Part shown: in pieces, positions 20,401 to 31,050 of the stretch
Numbering within the stretch: the stretch's first letter is position 1
Layout: each line of letters begins with the position of its first letter
Assembly (NCBI GenBank): GCA_031761405.1
Contig: JASEVX010000013.1
Span: 40,376,601-40,440,600 of the forward strand
DNA: 64,000 nucleotides
Source: Serripes groenlandicus
Taxonomy: Eukaryota > Mollusca > Bivalvia > Cardiida > Cardiidae
Reading direction: 5' to 3'
Program-made: the position numbers and the translations under genes
The notes under the pieces: model-generated
The model's input: the letters and a program-made list of their open reading frames with translations, nothing else
Database searches by the model: none
What the model was told of the DNA's origin: nothing

Positions 20401-22559
20401 CCCCATATCAAATGGGAACAAGAAACAAATAACATTAACTGGAATATTGTACATACAATACCATTCAGATCTCTTATAAACACTAAATTAAGAGCATTTC
20501 AATATAAATACATAATGAGGATAGTTCCAAATAATAACTTTTTATTTAAATGTAACATTACCAGTACAAGATTATGTGATTTCTGTAATATGTTTAATGA
20601 ATCAAACAAACATCTTTTTTGGGAATGTCAATGGTCCAGGAGCTTCTGGACAGAATTACAAGTATTTTTAAATGTTAAACAAATAGATATTAAATTAAAT
20701 TATGAAATAGTCTCATTTGGATATATTGACCAGAGTAGCTACTCGACATTAATAAATTGCATATTGATAGTTGCAAAATATTTTATCTTTAAAAACAAAT
20801 ATGAAAAAAATTGTCCAAGCTTTTATAATTTCAAAAAATATTTAAAATATCGCGAATCCATAGAAAGACTGATTGCACTTGCTAAAGACAAACTATAAGA
20901 GCATGATAGGAAATGGAACCAGCTTCAACTTCAACTTTAATAAGTTTGAAAGACAGTGTTGTTCAGTAAACTCCTCTCTTTTTTCTTGTTTACTTCTATC
21001 TTCTTCTTCTCTTTTTCATATCTTGTCTGTCCTAATTTCTTCCAAAATTTATTTCCCAGAATACATTTATTAACTATGCACTCATATACGAAATACTATT
21101 TGCACTGAATTCTGTATATATATATATGTTTGTAAAATTGTATGTACTTAAAATGTATTATGGAAATAAAAAAAATTAAAAAAAAAAAAAAAAAAAAAAA
21201 GAAATTGCGCCGCTGCAGCAGACGCGTTTTGGAAGATTTTGTTGCATAAAAAGCAATTTTTCCCTTTTGTAACAACGCCTTCAGCTCTATTCAATAATTA
21301 TACTCACCTGTAATGTCACAATGTTTCCAAACAGCAGCAGCAGACGCATTTAAGAAAATGTTGTGGCATAAAGACAATAATTATACTTTATGTTTTAAGA
21401 TGTTATTTAAATATTTGCCTATATTGTAAATATTTTCAAAGATTGCTCCTGCTATTTTGTTGAATGTAGCAAACAATTTCACGCTTTCTGACACCTTTGC
21501 AGCAGACGACTTTGGAAACAAAACGAGCAATTTTTACTTTTGCCACAATGTTTTCATTTTTTTCAATGAATTCTAGCTTCATTTATAGAGTTTCCTTGAC
21601 TTTATCTTGATGTTTTTTTTCGTCTGTTGTAGATTTGTTCTATGGGGGAAAAGATTAAAGTTCATCCAAAATAATTCAGTTAAAATTTCACTTACCCAGA
21701 AATGACCACACATTCTGTTACCACAATCGGATGTTTGGAACACATATATGTTGCCTGTGGTCGTCTGCTTGTATCTCAGAATATATAAATCCGGTGTGAC
21801 ATTCCACCCTTCTGGTAACATCTCACTTTCTTCTTCATCGTTACTGCTCTAAAATTGAAAATATATCAATTTCTGTTTTGTTATTCATTAATATTCAAAT
21901 GTTCTTCAGAAAATGATTCTCATGCTAAAAAAACAGATACATGGGAGAGTCTCAAATCATGTTTTTCCAATTCAGTTGATAGACAAAGCTTAACAGGTAT
22001 ATAGTCTAACTATATGGACCTTTCATTACAGAGTCATCAGAAAACGTCTGTATGTGGGAAAGGGATAATGTAATGTTATTATTATGATGCCTCTGTAGCT
22101 GACGACTATTGAAAACATTTACGCAAAAGTAGAAATCGCGCCTTTTCCCGTATTTTGTTAAACCTTATCTAATAATAGTTTTATTTCAAAACTTCAGAGA
22201 ATGTGTTTAAAATGTCGCCTTCTATAGGCTTGGACTACTTATGCGTTTTAGTAATCCCTGCTTAAGGAAAATGATTAAGATAATTGACTGTGTTTGTCAA
22301 AATATATCACATAAATGAGAAATGAAAGTGAAAGTAGAAACATTGTGCATTGTCATTCGTTAATAATACGACATTTTAAAACAAAACAAAATTGAGAAAG
22401 ATTTTAGTTTGACATACCTTTTCGCCCGTCCCTAAACATTTATATCCCGATAAAATGATCTGCCAATGCAATACACTGATGATGCTGTCTTCAGGCGTGT
22501 GAATGTCTTTTTTTATCGAGTTGAACATTAATTCTAGACCTGTGGCAGCCTTGATCGAT
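14412..22559 (-). CDS. FP-domain module 3 (exons 1-4), PI31-like, with LINE in intron
   Basis: Exons in transcription order are 22418-22559, 21696-21848, 16730-16809 and 14412-14546. It is a near-identical duplicate of module 1, offset by 14378 bp at exon 4. Visible coding differences are Arg106 to Ser in exon 3 and Val153 to Ala in exon 4; exon 2 carries the same Cys90/Cys95 pair. The intron between exons 3 and 2 has grown by an antisense LINE insertion (18574-21200). The intron between exons 2 and 1 has lost about 75 bp near 22078 relative to module 1. All four exons stay open and their splice sites are unchanged, so the LINE is purely intronic. Confidence 0.85.
15260..16450. repeat. CCAATCAAT-family tandem repeat, module 3
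   Basis: Near-identical duplicate of 880-2080. No supported gene. Confidence 0.65.
16874..17066. mobile_element. TTAA-bounded MITE, module 3
   Basis: Duplicate of 2498-2690, also 193 bp. Confidence 0.75.
18574..20898 (+). CDS. LINE reverse transcriptase, 5'-truncated ORF2
   Basis: An uninterrupted frame of 774 residues (from the truncation point, no start codon needed; the first internal ATG is at 18703). It opens with NGKSPGSDGL, the usual start of non-LTR reverse transcriptases. Catalytic-domain landmarks are Asp135 in FFADFQKAFD, GVRQGCPLSP at about 191-200, and FADD at 235-238 (FADD rather than YADD, as in many L1/Tx1-like elements). A C-terminal zinc knuckle has C668, C671, H680 and C685. 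No RNase H domain was recognised. The lack of stops over the whole length suggests a young insertion. Without the endonuclease it is probably incapable of autonomous movement. Confidence 0.9.
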   Translation, partial: KKNGKSPGSDGLTTEFFKIFWNTIKSFYINSINYSYATGILTDMQKQGVITLIPKKDKDLTSLNNWRPISLLNIDYKITTKAIANRMKKVLNKIINESQTGFLKGRYIGENIRTIFEVIENLNDNNNPGLIFFADFQKAFDSIDHDFIFKVLTYFNFGTSFINWIKLFYNDAQSCVINNGHMSDFFKVNRGVRQGCPLSPYLFILTIEILYKSVKKDTNIKGINIYNREIKHTAFADDATFMMDGSMSTFKNLINKIDTFGKISGLKLNSNKTIIMRSGSLKNSNETFNTGNKFTWTSENASTLGITFSNNKKMYNEYNLIPKMKEFCNCLNKWKKYQLSLIGKITVIKTFALPKLIYPLTVLENPPLNIINTIKKNLFDLLWDNKPDKISRKTIIQNYDKGGLKMIDIDIFINSIKASWVKRITNNNNTGDWKHIYLSLLERVGGSFIFECNINTKDLNNTLKIKSNFLLDIIQSWSKINYNNNVQNIKNEVLWNNSYIINNNTTIFYKTLYDKGITYIDQVFDNRLRLFYTFQHIKTVYALNASDFLKYHTLIQSIPKHWKAKLKIENNLNNNTQQTLLTQISTQKSPNKYLYNIQLNRITNSLVIKPHIKWEQETNNINWNIVHTIPFRSLINTKLRAFQYKYIMRIVPNNNFLFKCNITSTRLCDFCNMFNESNKHLFWECQWSRSFWTELQVFLNVKQIDIKLNYEIVSFGYIDQSSYSTLINCILIVAKYFIFKNKYEKNCPSFYNFKKYLKYRESIERLIALAKDKL
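21165..21200 (+). terminator. LINE polyadenylation signal and A-rich tail
   Basis: AATAAA at 21165-21170 is followed by an A-rich stretch ending at 21200, where the interrupted intron sequence resumes. This marks the 3' end of the LINE. Confidence 0.85.
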
Positions 22560-22789
22560 CTACAAATATGTATCACTCCAAATGAGCTGCATATACAATT
22601 ATTAATGAAATCTAGTCGATTTTAACCTAACGGAAACTTATAAATTAAGTCTAACAAACACTAAGTAAGAAATTTGAGGACAGACATAATCACGTTGTTT
22701 GAGAATAACAGACAATTAACCTGTATACACAGTTTCATTAGTGATATATTGTATGACAGTTAGTTTATTCTTATCTCACCGAATGTGTA

Positions 22790-23965
22790 ATGTTTTGTAA
22801 TGTTTTTTCAACGGATCGGAATTATTTGAACAATCTTGAAATAGAATCACACAAGGAACATTTGTACCATATTATTTTCAAATCTGGCCAGCACTTTTGG
22901 ACAAGAAGATTTATTAAGTTTTCACTATGCACATATAAGAAAAACAAGAACGATTTTGAACGATCTTGGTAGAAGATTATCCAAGGAACATTTGTGCATA
23001 TTGTTTTCAAATCGGGCCAGTATTTTTGAACAAGAATATGTTTAAGTTATCACTATATACACATATTAGGAAAATAAGGTCCGTCCACTGGCAGCCATGT
23101 TTTTGAACGGATCGGAATTATTTCAACACTCTTGAAAGAGGGTCACACAAAGTCCCATTTGTGCCAAATTATTTTCAAATCGGGCCAGTACTTTTTTTTT
23201 TTTTTTTTTTTAATTTTCACAGTTTTAGCTTTACGGCTATAAGCAAAACAAGCTCCACCCCTTGTCGGCCGTGTTTTTCAACTGATCGGAATAATTTGAA
23301 CAACTTTGTAGGAGGGTAACTCAACAAACATATGTGCAAAATGTTTTTTTTTTTTTTTAAATCGAGCCTGTACTTCACTATATATATATTATATACATGT
23401 AATGAAAACAAGCCCCAGCCCTATAGCCCGCTGGCAGCCAGGTATTCCTACATATCGGAATAATATGAACACCATTAATAGAGGGTAACCCAAGGATTAC
23501 TTTTCCCAATAGAGCAAGTAGTTTTGGACAAGCGCTTTTTTAAATTTTCATTATATATACACATAAGGAAAACAAGATTGCCTCGTTGCGGCAATGTTTT
23601 TCAACGGATCAGAATAATTTTACTGTCTTGGTAGATTGTTACGGAAGGAACATTTGTGCCAAATTATTTACAAATCGGGCCAATTCTTTATAAGGAAAAC
23701 AAGCTCCGCCCCCATATTTTCAACGGATCGGAATAATTTGAACACTCTTGGTAAAAGATCACCCAAGGTTCTACATGGAATAGAAATCTTTGAATATCTG
23801 TGAAAGAGGACCACCTAAGGAACATTTCTTTGAAATAATTTTGAGTTTGGGTCATTTATGTAGGAGGAGAAGTCATTTGTAGAATGTTAAGAAGGACACA
23901 CCTACGATGACGGTGAGGGATCACAATAGCTCACCCTGCAATTCGTGCTCAGGTGAGCTAAACAG
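22790..23965. repeat. GATCGGAATAATTTGAAC-family tandem repeat, between modules 4 and 3
   Basis: Duplicate of 5880-7055 with small indels, including an extra CCCTATAGCCCG near 23420. Confidence 0.75.
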
Positions 23966-24090
23966 TTACATATAAACCCCCGGCCATCTGCTTTCCATAC
24001 GTTTCATATAAATAATTTGTTATGCAAATAAAAACTAAATTTCCTGAGGAAGAAGTTACATATGAACCTCCTGCGTTCTTCAACCCTTAC

Positions 24091-27000
24091 CTGTTGTATA
24101 AACCAGGTTCCAGATTAGATCTCTGACCTGTACTTGAGGAGTCTGCTGGGGGACTTGAAGATTTTACCGTTTGCATAATGACTTGTTCAAAGACTTCAAT
24201 TAGACCATGAATATTTCTAAAAGCACTGAAAAAGAATATAAAATAATTAAATACATGTACATGTATACTGAAATGCAGGAAATATTTCAAAAGAAGTAAC
24301 CTTTTTCCAAATACAACAAATTTGACCATCAACATTTTTAAAAGCTCTGAAAAGAATATAAAATAAATAAATACCTGAATTGCAGGAAATATTTAAAGTT
24401 GCCCATACTCGTTTTAAAAGTCGTCTGATGCAGTTTGGGGAAAAAGGTTTATTACCTTAAGCTTAAATAATGGAATAAGCACATATAACTGCATCAGACG
24501 ACTTTAGTTGTGATACGGAGCATGCATGTGACCTTTAAATGGATGTGATATTTTAAAAGTCGTCTGCTTTCAATACATATGAGGAAAAATTGTAACATCT
24601 TGAAATGTTGACATTAGTTGTGATACGGAGTTGAAAACATAGTTGGAAAAGGAGAAATTGCTTGTTTGGAATAAATTATTCATGTTTCCATGTGTTAAGA
24701 CTTGACTGCTACAAGGGTGTCAAAAATCATGTATGAGTGGAAAGAGAACAAGAATCAAATTGATGCCTTATGGTACTTACATTCAATATGATGCAAATCA
24801 AAGTTATAGTACTCACTCTTTAAAAGAACTAAAATCTTCTGATGCATAGTCAGTAACATCAAATTCCCACGTTGCACGTTTTTCATCACTTGGAGTCTGA
24901 AATATAGTGGTCAATATACAGAAATAAATACTATATAATTAATGCTCAGGGATGATCTGTTTAACCCGTTCCTATATACAACACATCTGCAGCAAACGGC
25001 TTGAACATATGGAAAATGTCTTAATACATAAAAGTTTTAGTTTAAGAATGGGGTACTTTAAGGCAAAAGGAGAAATTGCTCATTATCATCTTTTTGCCAC
25101 ATTTTTCAAATGTTGCCTTCTGAAGGGTCATCTGAAAGCGTATGTATGTGGGATATGGTTAATCAATGCTAAGGGGTGAGGAGCAGGAATATTGCAGCAT
25201 GATACATCTCTATTTTTCAGTCTGTGAACTGCATGCTCTGTATGACTGCGTGTAGGCATCCCGGTCAAATCAATTGATGTGGGTACTTGCCCTGTATGTG
25301 AGGAATCCCGGGTTCAATGCCCTTTTTCTCTCTCTCTGTCATTTATTCCTTTCCAACATGCAGACGCTTTCTGGGGCTTCTGCAGCAGATGACTTTTGAA
25401 ATCATCGTGACAAAAGAAGAAATTGCTCATCATGAAATATATCTCATTTTGCCACAATATATTTTACTCCTTAACTTAAAAACAATTCTTTCATTTATAG
25501 GTTCCAGATTAAAGCCCCAGATTTGTTGCATAATTTGCTTTCCCTACTCCAAATGCCTTTGAAAGCACTGTCAATGTATTTTATGAGAATGCATATATGG
25601 AAGGGTCCCATTTAAAAAAAAAAATGAAAGTATAATGAAATGTCGACAAATGAAATCAAACTTTAACAGAAAACCATGCATGAAGGCCAGAACGAGAAGT
25701 AATAATAATGTCATCAAGTTTAACCCTTTTCCACATACAACAAATCTGCAGCTGATGACATTGTAAACGTTAAGTCAACAATATGGAAATTGTCTATTAA
25801 AGATATAACAATAAGTTAATGAAATTGATGTGGCAAAAGGAAAGAATTCACGTGAAGAGCAGCTTTTCAAAAATCATCTGCTGCAGAGGTGTCAGAAAAC
25901 ATCTGTATAAGGGAAATGGACGGTTAAAATCACAATTCTAAACTGAACCTATGTTACCTTAACCCTCCTCTGAAAATCAATAAATCAATGATATAAGAAC
26001 AGCATCTGGGATGATTTAAATCAATTACAATTTCCAACATTGTTTTTCTCATTCGTAAGGTGTTTTACTCCACTTACAATTATTTTTCAGTTATATCAAG
26101 GCGTTTTCAGGGTAAGTACTATTGGTCCATGTATACTGACAACAATAACTCAGTTGTAATGCTAACCCAACAACCCTGAGCGCAAGGAGGGAAACGATTT
26201 TTAAAGTATTTTTAAAGCATTTTGTATGACCCAACCGGAGCTCGAACCCGCAACCTCCCACACCTGAGGCAGACACTCCACCACAATACCGCCTAGACGA
26301 TCGAAAACCAGAATACCCCATCTTATCTAAATCTCTGGAGAGCCAGAACACAAGGTGTAAGGGACTATATTTTAATTAATATTTCAGGAAATTAAAGACT
26401 TTTCTTAGCTGGAACCTAACATTATTTTCTTTTCCCAACAATATTGTCTTTATTTCAATAACATATTTAAATTATTATATTCTTTGCTCTAGATGTAAGG
26501 GACAATATTTAATTATAATTACCCCAGCATTTTCAGACTCTTCTTAGTTGGAGCCCAACATTATCTTCCTTTTACAACAATATTCTAGTCTTTGTCTCAA
26601 TAACATATATTAGTTATTATTTTCCTTTCTGTAGATGTTTTCAATAGCGAAAAGTCCATTATCAAGTCGTTTTAATTCTGTAAAAAAACTGGATGAAGGT
26701 CAAATTAGGCCAAATACATCCACGGTTATGCTGATCTACAGTCAAATAGTCCCTTAAAAAACGTTGTTTGCGACAAAAGGAGTGTATGCCTTCACTAGAA
26801 TGCATTGAATATATGACATTGAATTTAAATTCATTGTACATGTGTATAGGATGCACTGGAAATGATTGATTTGATAATACTTGGTATTTTGACTTTGTTT
26901 GAAAGTGAAAGTGAGAATGTGAAAACCCAGTTTTGTCACAGACATTTTGTCCAAAATGGAGGTAACAATTTTCGCGGGGTGAATTATTTCTTGCATAATG

Positions 27001-28862
27001 CATGACCCCTCAATTTCCTTGGATAATTGTAAAGCTTAGAGGTTTCATGTAACTCTTTTTAATGATAATAGGTTTTCTACATGAGACATGTTTAGAAAGT
27101 GTGACAATTGAGGGTTGAAACTGGTTGATTTACATGAAAATAAAGAATGATTTAGTCAGTGTATTGTGAGTATATTTAACAAGTTTTACAATATAAACCT
27201 TTCCCAGGTAAAATATATAAGGAAATTGTCTATCAATGAAAGTATAATAATTGAACAGAGTTGAACACATTCTGGCAGGCAAAAGCAGAAATCTCTCATT
27301 ATGAGAAATTTCAACTGTTATGTCACAATGAACTCAGTTCACACATTTCACTTACCGAGAAATAAACAAGCATTTTGTTATCATCAGTGGTGACTTCGAA
27401 CACATAGATATTACCTGTGTTATTCTCTTTGTATCTCAGAACATACCGATGTGGTGTGGCATTCCACCCTTCCGGTAACATCTCACTCTCGTTTTCATAA
27501 CCACTGCTCTAAAATAGGAGATTGATCAATTTTTGTATTTTATTAATTTATATTCAAATGTTCTTCAGAACTGATTTCTCATTCATACAAAAAAGATACA
27601 CCTAGTGCATACATAGGAGAGTCTTAAATTAAGGTTTCCTATTCAGTTTATATACAATTCTTTACAGGTCTATAGTCTCATTATTAGGATTTTTACATTG
27701 CATTTTTGGATGCGGAGGAAGCAAAATAAATTCTTTTTCCAGAACAAAAATATAGATACTATTAAAAAGGCCTACACAAAACAAGTAAAGATCTTAATTC
27801 ATAACTTGCAGACCCTGAACCCTTTTCCACATATTACAACGACGACTTTGAAAAACACAACACTGTGGAAAATCACTATAAAGGGAAGTTAAAAGTATGA
27901 TTGTAGTATCACAGAGGCATCAGAAAGCGTCTGTATGATTTGTTTTATTGATAAAATCAAATTATTGATATGATTTCCTTGTTTTACGCCGTTTCAACTT
28001 TATTTCAGTTATGTCGCGGCGACAGTTCACTTATTCATGATCCTTGGGTAAACAAACCAGTACTAGGCTAGCAAAAGTGCCTTGGCCAAGGGCACTCCAC
28101 CGTGACCGTCGTGCCGCGACTGGGAATCGAACCCGGGACGCCCGCTTTCAAACCCCCGACGCTAATCACTTGACAACGGCGTCTGTATGACGGAAAGGGT
28201 TAATGTTATAAAATTCTTATTTAGGTATGAAAATATTTTACATTTAAACCATTAACCTGATACAATACCCCTTCTCCCATACAGACGCATTCTGATGCAT
28301 CTGCAGCAGACGAATTTTGAAAACATTTACGCTGAAGAGTAATTCCTCCCTTCCCAACAATTTTATTAACCCTATTTAATAATTAACCTTTAATTTGATA
28401 AGACTTTTTTGTTTTTGCATTCATGTTTTCAGGTATTTTGCTACAGATTTTTTGTCTTTGGGAAAGCGGAGTCTACTATGAACCTTGTTAAAAAAGATAT
28501 ATTGGTTGGATGTTTTTTGAATTTTTTATCCATTTCCGAGAATGTTTTTAAATGTCGCTTTATTTAGGGAAATGGTTAAGATAATTGACTCTGTCGGTCA
28601 CACATATCTCACCTTAAAGAGAAATGAAAGTTAGAGTAGAAACATTGTGTGCACTGTCATACGTTAACAATATGACATTTTTTTCTATTTTCACTTGGGA
28701 AATATTTCAGTTCGACATACCTCTTTGCCCGTCCATACACATTTATATCCCGATGAAATGATCTGCCAATGCAATACACTGATAATGCTGTCTTGAGGCG
28801 TGTGAATGTCTTTCTTTATCGAGTTGAACATTAATTCTAGACCTGGGGCCGCCTTGGTCGAT
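24091..28862 (-). CDS. FP-domain module 4 (exons 1-4), PI31-like
   Basis: Exons in transcription order are 28721-28862, 27356-27508, 24817-24896 and 24091-24225. It is the duplicate of module 2 and shares its class-specific features: CVWTGKE in exon 1, the Asp-rich cysteine-free strand in exon 2, and TPSDEK at the start of exon 3. In exon 4 it has Arg where module 2 has Ser at residue 129, and RSN where module 2 has ISN in the linker. The SINE present at 9426 in module 2 is missing here: the empty site near 26355 retains a single copy of the target sequence. The SINE nested inside a MITE near 27939-28178 is shared with module 2, so it predates the dimer duplication. Confidence 0.85.
24961..25162. 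mobile_element. TTAA-bounded MITE, module 4
   Basis: Duplicate of 8019-8220. Confidence 0.72.
25720..25927. mobile_element. Second TTAA MITE site, module 4
   Basis: Duplicate of 8780-8987. Confidence 0.75.
26055..26305 (-). mobile_element. Second SINE family, antisense, in module 4
   Basis: Ortholog of the copy at 9115-9365, differing by a few bases (for example CGCGACC to CGCAACC near the B box). Its 5' neighbour lacks the later SINE found in module 2. Confidence 0.75.
27815..28203. mobile_element. MITE split by a SINE, module 4
   Basis: Duplicate of 11159-11547. Confidence 0.72.
27939..28178 (-). mobile_element. Third SINE, antisense, nested in a MITE (module 4)
   Basis: Ortholog of the element at 11283-11522 with the same target duplication (27927-27938 and 28179-28190). 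Small differences include GTGCCGCGACTGG versus GTGCGACGACTGG. Confidence 0.85.
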
Positions 28863-30599
28863 CTACAAATATGAAATATAGTCTAATTGTCGACTTTAAC
28901 CCAACGAAGACTTATACATTAAGTCTTACACAAACTTATCAAGACATTTGAGGACTGACATTATCAAGTTGTTTTAGAATTACAGACAATTAACCTGTAA
29001 ACACAGTTCCATTGGTAATATATCATATGGCAGTTAGCTTATTCTTATCGCACCGAATGTGTGATGTATGGACAAACCATGCACGATGACACCGGAATAA
29101 CTTGTCAAGGTCTTTACATCATTCTTCTGAAATTGCATTGGACAATATCAAGAGTCTTAATCGTCAATTGTTTGGAAAATAAGTATAGAAATGGATTGTA
29201 AAAATCTCGTTGCCTTGTTCACAACAAAACAACTCAAATTCACCATCTTTTCACGATATCAATATTAGTTGAATTGTTTTTTGGTCATAATACAAAAAGT
29301 AAGAGAACAATCTGATTCCGTAAGCTCTCTGTAATAAACGCGTTTTAACATAATGTATATCAAACACATTATAACCAAATAATTTTGTGATAGAAAAGTA
29401 TACTGCCTTATGCCAAAAACTCTCATATATCAAAACTATAGAAACATGTAAACTTTTGCATATTAAGTATATTACGTATCAGTACAACACAATTATATAT
29501 GTATCTTTTAAATACAAGTACAAACATTGCTGGAAAATGCAGTAAAAAACGGTTGCGCGGTGGAACGAAACTGTATTTATACGAAATATACTCGTTTCGC
29601 TTATTCAATATACCGAAGCATATTGACACAAGTGCAGTAGACAACTTTTTAAAGGAGCTGAACTCCAGATGGTGATCAATAGTTCAAAACTATTTTGAAT
29701 GTACTTATTGAAAAACAATCAATTGAAAGCCATGAAAATGTACAAAATTTGGCTCACAGGGTAAACTATATAAGACATTATACAACTGGCTGTACAAAAA
29801 ACATACTATATAAGTGTGTCTTTTGCTTGTAGGACATCTCGCTGAACCAGAGACATATAACTACATATGTATATGTCTCTGGCTAATGTAACGTCCAATT
29901 ATGTCATCAAAATTTATAGAAATATACAAGAATGAAATGAGGTCATGTATCACTTCAACACTCATAATGTAACACATATCTGCAGTTTGAAAGCACTGTA
30001 AAACAGATATTGTCTTCAGAAAATATTGCGTCAGATAAAAGAGATGACATACATGTCGAACATACATAGTTTATTTCCCATTATACTGTCAATATACGAA
30101 TTCTTTCCTTCATAAAAGTACTCGCTAATATCAAAGTTATGCTGAAGCCCGTATCAAAAGCTCTAAGGTATTTTGCATCATTATTTATGTATTGATTCCA
30201 AATATCAAGTTGTATAAGTCTGCTGTAGAGTTAACGTTAATTTACTTTATATGTATTTATTTACTAATTAACAATGTATGTCATTGCGATATATAAGAGT
30301 CGGTGGTCAATATTGTGGCCATTACTTATTTCATGCCAGACAAACTACCTTACTATATTGACGACCGCATCTGATTATGATGGCCTCTCTGGTTCTGGTT
30401 TGGCAGCAGTTGATGTTTCATTGATAAACACCTAGTGGGTCAACACTACATTTTGTCAAAACCATTTGTGGTGAGGTCACATAAGGGTCATTTGTGCCAA
30501 ATTGTTTCAAAATCAGGCCTATATGTTTGGACTTTTATAAGTTATCACTATCTATACATAAAAGAAAAATAAGCCCCTGGTCGCTTATGTCTTTTAAAG

Positions 30600-30945
30600 G
30601 AGGTTATGATGATTAAGAATTATTGTAAGTTTCTAAGAAATATCTCTTATGGCTTTTGAAAAAAAGTGGGCAGATACGAAAAACTTAACCGAAATTCTAA
30701 GTCGAAAAAGGGCCATAATTATTACAAAAACCTTGACAGAGTTATATACTCTTGTCTGTTGATGTGGGTAATGATGGTAAACACGTGTTGTAAGTTTCAA
30801 AGCAATATCTCTAATGGATTCCTAAAACAATGAGGTGTTACAAACAGCTTAACAAAGATGTGAAGCCAACACCAACATCGACGCCGACGCCGAGGTGAGT
30901 AGGATAACTTGTCCTTTCTTCGAAAAGTCGATCTAAAAAGGGTCA
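30600..30945. repeat. GACGCCGACGCC repeat, before module 5
   Basis: Duplicate of 13960-14310. Confidence 0.7.
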
Positions 30946-31050
30946 CATAGAACACCCCTGAAAAGGAGCATAGTTAATATCATATACACAAGATGGTAAT
31001 TTCCTGAGGAAGAAGTTATATATAAACATCCAGCATTCTTCAAGCCTTAC

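Larger units (their letters stand above)
18574..21203 (+). mobile_element. 5'-truncated L1/Tx1-like LINE with poly(A) tail
   Basis: The insertion interrupts the sequence AAAAG/TAGAAATTG, which is intact in modules 1 and 5. It carries an open reverse transcriptase frame, a 3' UTR of about 270 bp with AATAAA at 21165-21170, and an A-rich tail to 21200. The 5' end starts directly at the reverse transcriptase N-terminus, so the endonuclease and any ORF1 are missing, typical of incomplete target-primed reverse transcription. Two or three target bases (TAG) appear lost at the 3' junction, and any target duplication is short and blurred by the A tail. It lies antisense within an intron of module 3. 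Confidence 0.9.
34..31050. repeat. Tandem segmental duplication of a two-module 14-kb dimer
   Basis: Positions 34-14411 (modules 1 and 2) are repeated at 14412-31050 (modules 3 and 4). By eye the first 600 bp differ at a single base, and introns match as closely as exons. The length difference is explained by named events: the first copy has a SINE plus its target duplication (284 bp), the second has a LINE (about 2.63 kb) and a deletion of about 75 bp. The near-identity implies a recent duplication. Because the copies are so alike, an assembly error joining two haplotypes cannot be excluded. Confidence 0.9.
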
